Below are positions 23,492-35,117 of a stretch of DNA of 64,000 nucleotides, one piece after another; positions within the stretch are counted from its first letter, which is position 1, and each line of letters starts with the position of its first letter. A program made the translations under genes and the position numbers. The notes beneath the pieces are model-generated. The model searched no databases. It worked only from the letters and a program-made list of their open reading frames with translations, and had not been told where the DNA came from. Origin of the DNA: Diphasiastrum complanatum (lineage: Eukaryota > Streptophyta > Lycopodiopsida > Lycopodiales > Lycopodiaceae); NCBI GenBank assembly GCA_029204225.1, contig CM055092.1:23005005-23069004 (forward strand), given 5' to 3'.

Positions 23492-23671
23492 ATAAAAGTA
23501 ATAAAAGTCATTCCTAATACAAAAGAAGGCAATATTATAGCAGAGATTCCTCTTGCGTTAGAAGGCATTGAGGCCCTTCCCAAAACAAAGGAGGGCGAGA
23601 TTATAGAAGGAGTTGGTCACTTATTAGTTCCTAATACTGATAAAGAAAATATAGAAAAATTGACTGAATAG
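23492..23671 (+). other. Short coding-like stretch of 59 codons
   Basis: The frame that begins inside the last telomere units reads IKVIKVIPNTKEGNIIAEI, PLALEGIEALPKTKEGE, IIEGVGHLLVPNTDKEN and IEKLTE before TAG. It has an internal repeat (V-P-N/K-T-K-E-G/D-K-E) and codon-like composition, but no ATG. It may be an exon end of an unknown gene. I do not recognise it. Confidence 0.25.
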
Positions 23672-23699
23672 AGATCTATTTGTAAATAGTTATACCTCA

Positions 23700-25250
23700 A
23701 AAAACAAGATACAATCATTTTACATGTAAACAACCCGTTTATGGGTTTTTTTTATTGATATCAATATAGATTCTTATAATCAGGTTGTGTTCATAGTGTA
23801 ATACTGGAATGCAATTTTCTATATTGATAAAAAAGACATGATGATTGGCATGTATTTGCTGATAGTGAATCTTAATGTTCTTCCATAACTTGGATTGTTT
23901 CGCCAATATCTCTGCATTTGATCTCGAGCTCATGTCTTTTACATACCTGCATAAAGCTTAAAAAGTTAGTTACAATTAGCACAAAGATTGTATTAGAAAG
24001 TTTTGATTGAAACTATCCATAAAAGATCGAGAGTTTACAGTTACTTACAAGTTTACCATTGAAAATGAATCTGAAGTCTGAAAGTACATCATCTTGTAGA
24101 AGCAATAGTTCTCGCCTAATGTAGTTTAGACTCCAATATTCTTCCACCTCAACACACATCAAAACGGCATCATTGTATATAATTTCAATATTTTTTCGTT
24201 TTAAATGTCCACTGGCTTTCAAGTCTTGATCGAGTGGCACTCATTTAGCTTTATTTTTTTCCATCTTTGATAATGGAAGCATAAGCTCAACATTTGTTTT
24301 TCAATTTGATAACAGAAGCACTTGGAAGACATTTTAATCCTGCATTCTAATTCTCAATCTGATCTTTTGTCCCAACCTTCATCCATAAGTTCAGATAATA
24401 AACTATCTGATAAATTTTTGCATACAAACATCGTTGGAGTTTTGTGTACATTGACACTTGAAAAGAAATACACAAATATATTCAAGGAAATAAACCAACT
24501 CAATTTTACTGTTTTTGATCCCGTGCTCATTTTTAATAGATTTTTTACATCATTATATATCTTGCAACGAAATGATTCTGAAACTGTAGCATCTAGTGCA
24601 ATCCATTCTAGGTAATGGAATTGGTATTATTTGTCCAAAAAAAAATTTTGTATCAGGAATGTACATTGATTCATAAGAAAAGATCCCACTATCAGCTAGA
24701 TCTTTTGCAATTCTACCTCGATATTGCAGCTGTCCAATACTAGTGTGAATAAAATCTAACACACCTGCTAAAGATCCACTCAGTTCCCATTCATTTATAT
24801 TGGATGGATGTAAATCAGCAAGAGAAAAATGATCAGATTGACAAGTTTACTATTAGATATTTATGAATGACAAAAATCAAAATATCAAATATATCAATAC
24901 TCACGGTTGCTTTTTTTTTCATCCTGACGGTTGAATCCTTGCACATTTATCTCTAAATGCATATATACTTTGACTAGAATTTCAGAAATAGATATTCTTT
25001 CTGATGATGTTCTGAAATCCAAAATTCTAGCCTTCCAATAAGATTGAAATGATAGTTTTGACCTTTTTCTTTTTTGAAATGCTCCTCTTGATGATGGATG
25101 CATCAAAACCCAAGAGTTTTTTGAATATTTTCTTGGCACCCATAATCCATTATCATCTGTCTCATTGAATAGAAGCACAGAGTCGATTGATGAGCATGGC
25201 TTCCTTGATGGCGCCATTTGTAATTTGCATGCAAAAATCTGAAACAATGA
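23700..25250 (-). CDS. Possible multi-exon gene of unknown function
   Basis: Several minus-strand segments look like exons. One opens with ATG at 25216 (MAPSRKPCSSIDSVLLF) and runs through SWVLMHPSSRGAFQKRKR and ISEILVKVYMHLEINVQGF to a donor-like gtgagt at 24904. A second (about 24835-24550) reads LADLHPSNINEWELSGSL and LQYRGRIAKDLADSGIF. A third (about 24235-24049) reads VEEYWSLNYIRRELLLLQDD and VLSDFRFIFNGKL, ending at a strong donor gtaagt (24048). A possible next exon starts at 23946 after a cag acceptor (VCKRHELEIKCRDIGETIQV). I cannot name the protein. Not all acceptors work in frame, so it may be a pseudogene or a captured fragment. Confidence 0.3.
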
Positions 25251-25479
25251 ACTATGAATCTAAAAATTTGCGTAGACAAAACGCCATGAATCTGAAAAAA
25301 TGTGTTGGCAAAAATTTGAAACACTGATCTATTTGGCACCACAAATTAACTTTGGTTAACCCCGTTAGCCATGATTTGACCATGCAAATACATTAATGGT
25401 ACATGGATTTTCTCATCTCAACCATCTGTCATATTCATTTTCAATATTTTTGGGTCTCTTCAGGCAGTGATGAGTTACG

Positions 25480-25941
25480 GAAAGAGCTAACTCATCAATG
25501 GAGACGATACAACTTCTTCCTTGGAAAAGGTTGTTGCTGAATGATTGCTTTGATCATATGGAAAAGGATGTTGCTAGGTGCATGCATGAAGGAGTTGGTT
25601 CTTCTACATTCTTTTGTGATGAGTCCAAGAAAGTCATTTTTGCAGCAGCAAGTGGAGTCACATGTCTTCATAAAGAGAGTAGATCAAATGGTTCTATCAA
25701 GAGACTTGGTGAGGGAGATAGTCACAAGTCAAGAAGAAGAGAAGTATGTGAAGAGTTCAAAGTAGGATGCACTTTGAATGATGTCATTGTGAATGATAGT
25801 GAGGAAGAATCATTATCATATGAGTCATTAGCGAAATCATTGAGTAGAAGTTCTTGTTTGAAGAAAAGAGTACTTCGATCATCGGTACTAATCATTTTTT
25901 TCATGGCTTCTAATGTTTTTGAGATTTCTACTTCTTATTGA
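25480..25941 (+). pseudogene. Internal fragment of the element-A accessory reading frame
   Basis: The plus-strand frame is closely similar to 51140-51600 in element A: FDHMEKDVARCMHEG, SGVTCLHKESRSNGSIKRL, GEGDSHKSRRREVCEEFKV, GCTLNDVIVNDSEEE, SLSRSSCLKK, FMASNVFEISTSY. It is open where A has an in-frame TAA (51448-51450), since GAA is kept here. This suggests the stop in A is recent. Neither gag nor LTRs of A flank it. The right end abuts a copia LTR at 25939. The function is unknown. Confidence 0.7.
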
Positions 25942-26603
25942 TAAAAATGAAGCAAAATAATCCCATTTTATCCTAGAAATGACGGAGAAAGCACCTACTT
26001 AAGATCCGAACAACATCTAAAAGCTAGATTACTAATCAATGCATTGATTCCTAGCTTATCTTGGCTTGAACTCCATCAATTACCCCCAAAATTCTTCACA
26101 CGTGTGAAAGTATGGTTTGCTGCTGCCTGTGTACTATACCTACAACTCCAAACTCATTCAACCATTACAAAAAATCATAAGCCAATAGCATTCATCAATC
26201 AAATCATAAACTCAAACTAGTCATTTTGCTCATACTATTGGATGGAAATCTCATCACATATTTTTACATGTAGAGCTTAGATCTGAGCATATTAGGGCTT
26301 CTATGTATTCATCATAACCTAAACCTAACATCTAACCTAAAGATCCACTTGATCCACCCTATTTAGGATCAATGGCTTGAGATCCAAAAACAATGATAAA
26401 AATGCTATTTTTAGCTCCTACTTTTTCTCTACCCTATCTATGAACTCTTTGGACATATCCCAAAGGTACCATTCCAAAGATAGGTTAATGATTTGAATTA
26501 GAACAAGGTATCCTATGCTTTGGGCACGTGTAACATCCCACAACATGGCCTCAAAGTCATTTACAAGTGGTAATTGTGCAAACTAGCTTGTGTAAATTTA
26601 ACA
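25939..26603 (-). repeat. 3' LTR of minus-strand copia element G
   Basis: On the minus strand it starts TGTTAAATTTACAC just after a purine tract (gaggaggag, 26604-26612) that follows the RNase H of element G. It probably ends ...TTTTATCA at 25939. The inner palindrome cacacgtgtg (about 26097) also occurs in the LTR of A, so the two LTR families may share a regulatory motif. The 25939 limit is inferred. Confidence 0.5.
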
Positions 26604-28005
26604 CTCCTCCTCACAACTAGTTTGAAGATAACATAGAGTTGTTTATCAACCCTAAGGCTGGTCTTAACTTCACAAATGAAGCTCTTTTAAGTGGTTTAGT
26701 GAGGATATCAGCAATACATTCACTACTTCCCACATGCTCCAAAGATATCTCCTTTGTTTGCACCTTCTCTCTCACGAAATTATGAGAGATCTCAATATGT
26801 TTTGACCTTGCATGGAGGATTGGATTGGCTGAAATGCTGTCATTGTAGAGATTTGGGCTGAAATGTTGTCATTATAGAGAGTTGGAACAATATCTAAACT
26901 CATGACTTTCAGCTCCATAAGTAGTCTTTTGATCCATAATAGCTCCTTTGTTCTAGTGGTGAGAGCTTTATACTTGGCTTCGGTTAAAGAAAAATGGTTT
27001 CGTGTTTCTTTGACAACCAAGAAACTACTCCTCCATAGGAATTTGTAAACAACCTATCCCTTTTGTCACTTTCAAAATCCAAGTCACTAAAGGCATGCAA
27101 ATCAATGACATCTCCTCTATAGAGAATTCCGTGATCTAGAATACCCGAGATGTATCTCAAGATCCTTTTAGCATTTTTCCAATGTATCACTAATGGATCT
27201 TGCATATATTGACTTAGCCTACACACACTAAAGCATATATCAGGCCTACCATTTAAGAATGCATTAGAAACATCCATTTAAAATAGCATCCAACCAAAAT
27301 GTAAAGCAAGTGCAAGAACTAACCTTATTGTGACCATCTTGGCCATAGGTGCAAAAGTTTCTTTAAAATCTATGCCCTTTGCTTGAGCATATCCTTTGGC
27401 AACTAGACTTGCCTTGTGTTTGCTTACACTTCCATTTATATTGAGTTTTAGCTTAAAAATCCATTTACATCGAATCACATTCTTAAGAGGTCTATCAACA
27501 AGGATCCATGTGCCATTCTCCATCAAAGCATTATATTCATCTATCATAGCTTGAAACCATTCATTTGAGATCAATGCATCTTTTACACATGAAGGTTCTT
27601 CAAAACTTGAAATGAGTGCAAAGGATGAAGATGGATTACCCTCAGCTTTCTTTCCCTTTTCTTGGTATGTGAGCCATAATGGCTCCATCCTTACCCTTGA
27701 TGATCTTCTTGGAGTGATTGGTTCATTTGGCTCTAGCTCCTCCTCAAGATCTATGACATCTTGATCCTCGGCCACCTCCCTCTAGATAGGTGATTTGACT
27801 GAGCCGTCAGTAAGTTTATGCATAGTATCCTCATGAAAAATGATATCTCTAGAAAACACAAACTTGTTTGAAGATGGAATGTATACCTTATATCCCTTGC
27901 TTGCCTTGCCATACTCGAGCATAATACCTTTGATTGATGATGGATCTTCCTTGGTCCTTTTCTTCAAAGGTGTCTGCACATAGAAAATGTGAAAATTGTC
28001 AACAT
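26604..28005 (-). pseudogene. Copia element G pol with internal RT deletion
   Basis: On the minus strand the integrase end reads TKEDPSSIKGIMLEYGKAS, KVYIPSSNKFVFSRDIIFHE. RT follows: ISNEWFQAMIDEYNALMENG, RCKWIFKLKLNINGSVSKHK, GIDFKETFAPMAKMVTIRL. A short frame then reads MDVSNAFLNG and changes at once to RPDICFSVCRLSQYMQDPL, so the central RT with the YVDD site is deleted. RNase H continues (RILRYISGILDHGILY, DSLDFESDK-like text, then in another frame SLTEAKYKALTTRTKELLW). Stops and frameshifts make it inactive. The 5' half (gag, protease, most of integrase) is absent. Confidence 0.75.
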
Positions 28006-28603
28006 TTCCTTGTCTAGTTTTAGGCCAAAATTGCTAAAAATGGCACATAGTTTAGGATCTGACTTTTCACACGTGTGAAACAGGTCTAGATATTTTTAGT
28101 AAGTGTATTTTTTCAGTATGAAGAAGTGTCAAACTTCAAGACCTTCGAAATGAGTCCATTTTCATGTATTTTGGACATATATGCCAATTTTACCTATATA
28201 GGGCATATTTTAGGTAAGGAGGGTCTAGAGAGAGGAGAGAGAGTCATCTCTCTCAGCTATATATAGCAGGTAGGCCGTGGAGAAACAGGTTGGAGCAGAT
28301 CCATTGTATTCATTTGGTTAATGAGAGATTTTTCTATTGGGTTCTCCTTCCATTGTTGGCATTGTGTAGTGATTGAGTTCAAGCTTTGTGTGTATGATCT
28401 TAGGTGCTTTCCAAAAGTGGTAGGCTGATGTATTATGGACTGTATAATGCTATTTTGGGCCGCACTTGATGTTTATGGAAGTTTCCATTTGTGATAAATG
28501 CTTTTTGATCAAGTTCTTTGCATTCTAGGTAGCATAGAATGTGTTGCCAATTCCTAGCTTATGTAGTTTGGAGTGCAAGCATTCAAGCCAATGATCTTGG
28601 AGT
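28006..28603 (+). repeat. Probable solo or partial LTR
   Basis: There is no coding sequence. A TATA box ctatatatagcagg lies at 28257, downstream of a GA-rich block, with a CT-rich leader after it, as in plant LTR promoters on the plus strand. It separates two minus-strand copia fragments and truncates the 3' part of RT in the one at 28604. The ends are not defined. Confidence 0.35.
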
Positions 28604-30085
28604 TTAGATCCACTTAGGATCTGTATTTTTCACAGAAAATGCATCCAAACACCTATTGGAATCAGCCAACAGAGGCTTGAATCCTAATGATTTCAGGGCT
28701 TGATCTTTCTTCTTGTACCATTGTTGGACTGATTGTTTCAGACCGTAGATACTTCTATGCATTCTACATGCATAGTCAGGAAGTGAACTCGAGACATATT
28801 CTGGGGGTTGATCCATATAGACCTCTTCGTCTAGTTCGCCATGCAAGAAGGCTATCTTCTCATCCACAATGTGGATCCTGAGGTCATAATCCGTAGCATA
28901 TGCAAATAACAGACATAGGGACGAATGTTTGACGACATAAGAGAAGGTTTCAGAGTAGTCAATATCATATCTCTGAGAAAATCCCTTCGCTACAAGCCTT
29001 GCCTTGTATTTTGTGACATTCCCATCTAGTCCGTATTTGAGCTTGAAAACCCATTTGCATTTGACAATCTTGCGCTTATGTGGTAATGGCTCCAACGTCC
29101 ATACCTGGTTCTTTCTTGTGGACTCCATCTCTTCATTCATGGCTTAGATCCATCTGTCCTTTTCAAGACTTACAATTGCTTCCTCAAAAGTCTATGGATC
29201 ACCATTGAATCCGTAGAACTCTTCTGATATGGAAGCTGAGCTGCCTGGCACATATCTTATTGGCGCTCTTCATGGTCTAGTCGACCTTCTAGGATATCCT
29301 TATGGGACAGCAATGCCTTTGTCTTTGTCTGCTATGCTCGGTTCGAAACCATCTTGGTTTATAGGAACTATAGTAGTAGGCTATCTCTCGAAGCGTTTTT
29401 CTTCAGATTCGTCGCTCAAATGGGAAACGACTCAAAAATCTTCGTTCTCGTGTTCATCCTCTGCTCCCTCTGTCACTTGTGGCAGTTCATAGTATTGTCT
29501 CTCCAGAACTTCATAGCTGTTAGGATCGTCATTGGCCATTGTCCTGCTCTCATCAAATCTGACATCTCTCACTATTTTCACAGTGTTCGTCTCTAGCGTG
29601 TAGACTATGTAGTATGACGAATTGTTCTCATAACCTACCAAAAATCCCTACTCGGCTTTCTCATCAAGCTTCTTTTGAAGCTTATCTAGAATATGTGCAT
29701 AAGCTGCACAGCCAAAGATTTTGACGTGAGACAGGTTGGGCTTTCTACCCCACCATAGCTCATGTGGTGTCCTGTGAGGAACACTAGACTTGCCTGTCCT
29801 ATTCTAGATGTATGCGGCTATAGCTACTGCTTTAGCCCACATTACCCTTGTAGCCTTCGAGTAGGCCATCATACATCTGGCTGCTTCCATCAGGGTCATG
29901 TTCTTTCTTTCTGCAACACCATTGTGTTGCGGTGTGTAGGTTGCAGTCCTTCTGTGAATGATGCCACGATCATTGCAAAAGCTAGTGAAACGATTTGAGA
30001 TGTATTCACCACCTCGATCTATCCTGATCTGCTTCACTTTGCTGCCTGTACATCTTTCAGTCCAATTCACATATTCTGTGAATTT
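28604..30085 (-). pseudogene. Copia element F: integrase and reverse transcriptase, decayed
   Basis: The minus strand starts inside the integrase core: IRIDRGGEYISNRFTSFC (second catalytic Asp region) and ATYTPQHNGVAERKNMTLME (catalytic Glu), then MWAKAVAIAAYI. After a TAG comes NRTGKSSVPHRTPHELWWG and KIFGCAAYAHILDKLQKK. RT follows: MNEEMESTRKNQVWTLEPL, VKCKWVFKLKYGLDGNVTKY, ARLVAKGFSQRYDIDYSETF, LHGELDEEVYMDQPPEY, MHRSIYGLKQSVQQWYKKKD. It stops before the YVDD motif, where the LTR-like DNA begins. At least seven in-frame stops, mostly TAG or TAA at Gln/Trp/Lys positions, show long decay. Confidence 0.8.
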
Positions 30086-31110
30086 GTCAAGTGCTTCAGA
30101 TTACCTCGAACCATACTTCCTAGAAACTTTCTCTAAGCTGGCAAGATGCTGGATAGCCGCTTGTGTATCCAGCAGTAGTGTACCAAAAATCTTTTGATAC
30201 AATTCGGCATCGAGGACTGGTGCCTTGACATCACTTCCACTGTCCTGCTGATCATCATGAAGTTGTTCTTCTTCTTGTGGTGCTGGCTCTTGTGGTATAT
30301 CAGCTTGATTCTACTCCTGGTCAGCAGTATCCTTTGCTTCTTCTTCCGTGTCCCTATTTTTCTCTGTACTGGACAATTGCGTATACTGGGATGATGGTGA
30401 AGACATTCTCGCCGAGCTGCCTTGAATTGACGATGATGATGTCTTCTCTACGGTGGTTGCCTTTGATATTTGCATCTAGGATTTAGCCTCTACTGATGGG
30501 GCTAGCTATGGCAGCACTGGTGCAATCCTGATGTCTTCCTGCACTGTTAGCCAGCATGCATGCACAAAATACCCATCTACAGACCCAGCCTAGAAAATTG
30601 ATTAATCTTTACTAATTTATAGAATTGTTTAAAAGCAATCTATCCAAAGACAAGAGGCTCTCCATTCAGGGCTCTCAACAGATATCTCATATTTGTATTT
30701 GAGATAGTGTACTCTTGCTCTGGTAAAAAGATAGAAGCAAGAGCAAAGCAAATGAAGCTTTTGAGATTGGGATCTTTGATGTAAGAGAGTTTATATCCCC
30801 GTTTCTCAAGGTAAGCTTCTTCTTGGAAAACTCCGCTGCGATGTAATCTGGTTTAGTAACTGGCATACTATCGTCCATAGGCAATCCTAAGCATGACAGT
30901 AAAATCCTTCACAATTTCTTGATTGCGGACAGTGGTGGAAATATGTCTTTCTTCTGTTTCACTCAAATTGCAGATCAGCTCATGATACAAATCAGTAAGA
31001 ATTACTAATGGATCGAACTGAAGAAGTCCTTTAATTTGCACTCGTGTAGCTAGTGGTTGTAACACTGGCTTTGGGTGCGTTTTGAATACGATCGCCACGG
31101 TGCTTGCAAT
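30086..31110 (-). pseudogene. ORF X of Ty3 family D, copy 1 (unknown function)
   Basis: The minus strand begins at about 31098 with V/MAIVFKTHPKPVL (GTG in place of ATG) and continues GLLQFDPLVILTDLYHELIC, EERHISTTVRNQEIVKDF and MDDSMPVTKPDYIAAEF. Then comes an acidic, Gln-rich part (EEQLHDDQQDSGSDVKAPVL), then LDTQAAIQHLASLEKVSRK. It is cut at 30086, where copia integrase begins. It aligns with copy 2 at 36790-37420 and lies at the same place relative to the family D integrase, about 600 bp beyond its end. I do not recognise a domain. It is decayed by frameshifts. Confidence 0.5.
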
Positions 31111-31744
31111 TGTAAATGAGCGATGGCAGAAAAGAGCTTGATTGCAACAATTAAGAAATCAGAGAGCAAGAGTGATGGAAAGTGGTAGCGACAACAAACA
31201 AAGGTATTTGAGGTTTTAGGCATATTGATGATATTTTGGTGGATTAGACTAATATTAAATGAAAGCGTGTCCTTCATTTTGAAGGTACATACTCAATAAT
31301 GAAGTGTCTAGTGCTAAAATAAATAAATAAATAAAATACACAAATGCTACGCTTAGTTCGCAAAAGTTTCGCTCAATGTCTGAGTCGGGTTTTTCGCATA
31401 TTTTTGGCAAGAAATCTCAATAGTGAAAAATAGAATGAAGGAAAATCCCGAAAAATGCGATAGTAGAAGTGTCGCAATTTCCATATTTCTAAAAATGCTG
31501 AATACACCATATTCCAATATGGTGTTGGATTTTTTGCAACAATGATATGGAAATGTAGCAAAGGTGTCAGGTTTTTCGCTACAATACAAAACAATGAAGC
31601 GATGGTTTTGGCATTTTTGCAAAAAATTAGAACGAAGGATGCAAAGGTGTCGGGTTTATCACATGCTTCGGTGAAAATGATTGGACAAAAAATGACGGCT
31701 TTTGAAAACGGATGCATCGAAAATTAGTCATAGTAGCGCTTCAC
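31111..31744 (-). repeat. Family D spacer between integrase and ORF X, copy 1
   Basis: Non-coding, and alignable with 37421-38205. It contains repeated words of the type 'gtcggg/cttttt.gca' and ends near a leader that precedes the ORF X start codon. It could contain a 3' LTR plus promoter, but the LTR limits are not clear. Confidence 0.4.
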
Positions 31745-32955
31745 CCTTGAGCCATTTACTCAAGTGTCAAGTAAATGTCCTTGGAGATCAGCTAACTGAA
31801 GTGATCCATTATTAAAAACTTCTATGACTTTATATGGTCCCATTCATCTGGTATGTAATTTCCCAAGAAACAACATGTGTCTATTATCATACAGAAGCAC
31901 ATAGTCCCCTTGTTTTATTTTTATTTTCTTAATGGATTGGTCAAAAATTTCTTTTCTTTTATTATGGACTCGTTCAGTCTCGATTAATGAAAGACGGCGA
32001 TCCTCTTCCAGTTGCGTCAAAGAAATCATCCGCTCCCGGAAACTATCGTGTTCGTCTATTCGCTCTTCATTACTAATGCGGAACGTCGGAACTCCGAATT
32101 CTATTGGTAGTATGGGATGCATTCCATACACAAGATAGTATGGAGTCTGCCTAGTTGTAATCTTTTCAGCAGTTCTGTATGCCCATAAGACTGACGATAA
32201 CTTTTGATCCCATTCAAAATAATGTGCTTCCATTACTTTATTCAAAATTTTACATAGGATTCTGTTTGCCCACTCCGCAAGCCCATTTGCTTTTGGATTA
32301 TATGGAGGCGATGTGTAATAGAGAAATATGACAACATGGCCTCAATGGTCTGATTAAAGAAATGGGTTTCCCTATCGCTAACAAGTTCTAAGGGACAACC
32401 ATATCGCGTGATAATGTTTTGGAATAAAAACTTTGCTATAGTCTTAGCATCATTCTTTGGTAGCATAGTTTGTGGCAATGAGTATGTAACACGCGTGATC
32501 GGTTTGATAGGTCCTACAAAATCTATACCCGACTTCTCAAAGGGTGCTAAGGGGATAATTGGAGTAAGTGGCCAATGTGTCGCAAAGCTCGCTTTCTCCA
32601 TCCTCTGTCATGCACCACATTTTTGAATGAATAATTTTACATCTCTATAGACAGTAGGCCACCAATATTTAGCATTGAAAATCTTTTTTGCAGTGTTTTT
32701 AAGAGCATAGTGACCTCCCGAATCTTCCTCATGTAATGCACTTATTACAACGGTCGTCTCGGTTGGTTCTAAACATCAGCGGAGACTATTGTCAATTCCT
32801 AATTTATACAATATTCTATTTACAATCGTATAAGGTCCTACCTTTGAAAGAAAAACAGTTTTTTGATATTTATTAAAATGTTCAGGATATCTCTGGTCCT
32901 GTAAGAAGTTAATAATGTCCATATACATTGATGTTTTTGATTGGATACGCATTAT
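31745..32955 (-). pseudogene. Ty3 family D integrase, copy 1
   Basis: The minus strand reads a zinc-binding N-terminus (ALHEEDSGGHYALKNTAK, ending in C.. with the second Cys changed to a stop). Then comes the core (SGIDFVGPIKPITRVTYS with the first Asp region decayed, LVSDRETHFFNQTIEAML) and WAYRTAEKITTRQTPYYLVY. The C-terminal module is LLYDNRHMLFLGKLHTR then the GPYK region. It joins element cDNA to host DNA in active copies. A small deletion in the core and several stops are visible against copy 2 at 38206-39499. Protease, RT and RNase H are missing between this and the linker at 32960, so there is a roughly 2.5-kb internal deletion. Confidence 0.75.
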
Positions 32956-33945
32956 ATGTTCATCTGGAAATAAGGTCTTTTACAATATCATAAGAACAGT
33001 TTCTAAGTGGCGACAGATTTGTAGGTATCTCACTACTTATAACTAGATCTGAAAATGTTACATTTTTAACTTTTCTAATTTCCTCGTCTAAAAGCTTTTT
33101 AGCTTCTGAACTAATATCAACATCATAAAATTTTTCATTAGACATATCAAGGTTTAATTCTTTATTACTAGGAATTTTCGTTATCTGTTCTGCGACTTTC
33201 ATTTTTTCTGTCGTGTTTTTTGCGTTTTTCGTGATTTTCGCAATTTTCATCTTAGTTTTTATCTTATCTTTAAGAGTTAAAGAATCTTTACTACTACTTA
33301 TTTATCTTTTCATCTAAATTTGGCCATTGATGGTCTTGATCTAATAATTTAGACTCTACTTTTATCCTCTAAACTATCATGTTAGTGTTAGTCTTAGATG
33401 GCCGATGGTCGTCTTCCCTAGGCGAGTTTACAAACCTTGGTTTAGACCGTGGTTGTTGTGATTGAGGACATTCAGTAGTGACATGGCCTTTGCCTTTACA
33501 GTTAGCGCAGAGCGGCACATATCCTAATGACCTCCTGGGTTCAGGACAATCAGGCGAATAGTGACCCGGGGCTCCGCAATTGTAGCACGAACCCCTTACT
33601 CTGGGTGGTGGAGTGGAATCTCGTGTTCCGCCCCTTCGCAAAATAGTGTACTATTGACCAGTACGTTGTTTTGATATAATGGTTTTTTGGTTAGTAGGAG
33701 TTGCAATATAAGCTACCTCCTCATGATTATTAATTGGACAGAGGAATAGTTCCTCTTCTAAATAGTTAGTCTATAAACTGGAACAGTTGGTCTTATAATG
33801 ACCTTCCTTCCCACAAGCAGTACAACAAACATTGGCATTAGGCTTCGATTCTTTCGCTTGGCTTTAACATCAGACATTTGGACATTTAAATCACTCATTT
33901 CTTTTGCTAACAACTCAACACTCTTCCTTAATGGATCCATCTTTT
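32956..33945 (-). pseudogene. Ty3 family D gag end and gag-pol linker, copy 1
   Basis: The minus-strand frames give three CCHC knuckles: CTACGKEGHYKTNC (about 33800), CYNCGAPGHYSPDC and CANCKGKGHVTTEC (33600-33470). The linker follows, SNEKFYDVDISSEAKKLLDE and KNVTFSDLVISSEIP. The knuckles bind RNA. The linker is shared with 41955-42194 and 61274-61513. The capsid part is missing: at 33945 the sequence changes into a plus-strand LTR end. Confidence 0.75.
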
Positions 33946-34164
33946 TGGAATTTCTCCATTCTTTTCTGCCTATCTGAGTTCCCCATGGTGATCATTGATT
34001 CATTGCCAGGGTTTCACTCTACATTCATGCTTCTTATTCCTTGGCTTGGGGGTGAAGCTTCTAGAGTTGATTGGTTGCTTCTACTTGGTTGGGTGGTTGC
34101 TCCATAGTGTGTTTTCCATTGTGTGTTATCTTGTAAGCAGGATCTTAAGGAGCTTCTCTGATAG
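33946..34164 (+). repeat. End of a copia-type 5' LTR
   Basis: The region runs up to a perfect tRNA-Met primer binding site. The 5' part of the LTR is not recognised. Confidence 0.4.
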
Positions 34165-34176
34165 TGGTATCAGAGC
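34165..34176 (+). other. Primer binding site, perfect
   Basis: TGGTATCAGAGC, complementary to the 3' end of initiator tRNA-Met, as used by copia elements. Confidence 0.8.
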
Positions 34177-35117
34177 AAGGCTTATGAAGATGGGAGAACA
34201 TGGAGAAGGGCTACCTTTCGTCGAAATTTTGGATTGGATCATTGGAATTCTCTTCCAAGGTGGATAGCAAGGGTACAAGTGGGTGTACTATCCCAGTTTC
34301 AATTTGCATGTTGCTAAGATCCATTACTCTTCGGATTCTTTGTGGTTTTATGAAAAATTGTCCTTGAAGGCAAATTTGTGATGTTTTTTTGGAGTTTTTT
34401 CATGTAGTAGATCTGAATTTTCCAGCAAGTGTACTTTTGTTTTAGGGTTCATTAACGATTACATTAATGATGCATGCCGGTTCTCTCCAATGATTTATGA
34501 TTCTAGGCTATGTTTTGGTCAAAATTGCTTGGTTTTTCATGCTTTTTGGCACAAAATAGATAGTAAGAACCGAAATCCAGCAAGATCAAATCAATTAGAT
34601 GGCTGTAATTCTATAAATTGGTTTGCATGTGTTAGAGAAAGAGTTGTATGTCACGAATTTCCACTTTATTGTGATGAAAAGACCGAAAAATAGTAAAAAA
34701 TCATCATTTTTGCTTGTTTTTTCATAAAGTTGGATAGTAGGTGGCTGTAAAGTATTGTCTCACATACTAATAAATGATTTTTGATATATCAGATATTCAG
34801 CCCAGATATAGGACATAAATGAAATTGTTTTGGACTTTTTCCTACAGTAATTAGTTTTTCAACATTTACTAATGTCATTACGTCTTCTTGGTACCTTAGC
34901 TGAAATAGATTTTTAGGAAACTGAAAATTCCGAGGAGGAAAGAAGAGTGGACATCAGAGGTAGTAAGTGTGATCGAGAAACGTATTTCATAGTTAGGATT
35001 TTGCTAGTCCCTGTAAATAATTGCTTAGTACTGGTTATCAATTTCCTGGATAGAATTCATTCAGTTGGATTCTAGTTGTGCAGCGGCTCGCAAACAATTT
35101 GCTTACATTCTTCTCTG
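34177..35117 (+). other. Retrotransposon 5' leader, no gene
   Basis: AT-rich sequence after the primer binding site, without a gag reading frame. It ends where ORF X copy 2 begins on the other strand. Confidence 0.4.
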
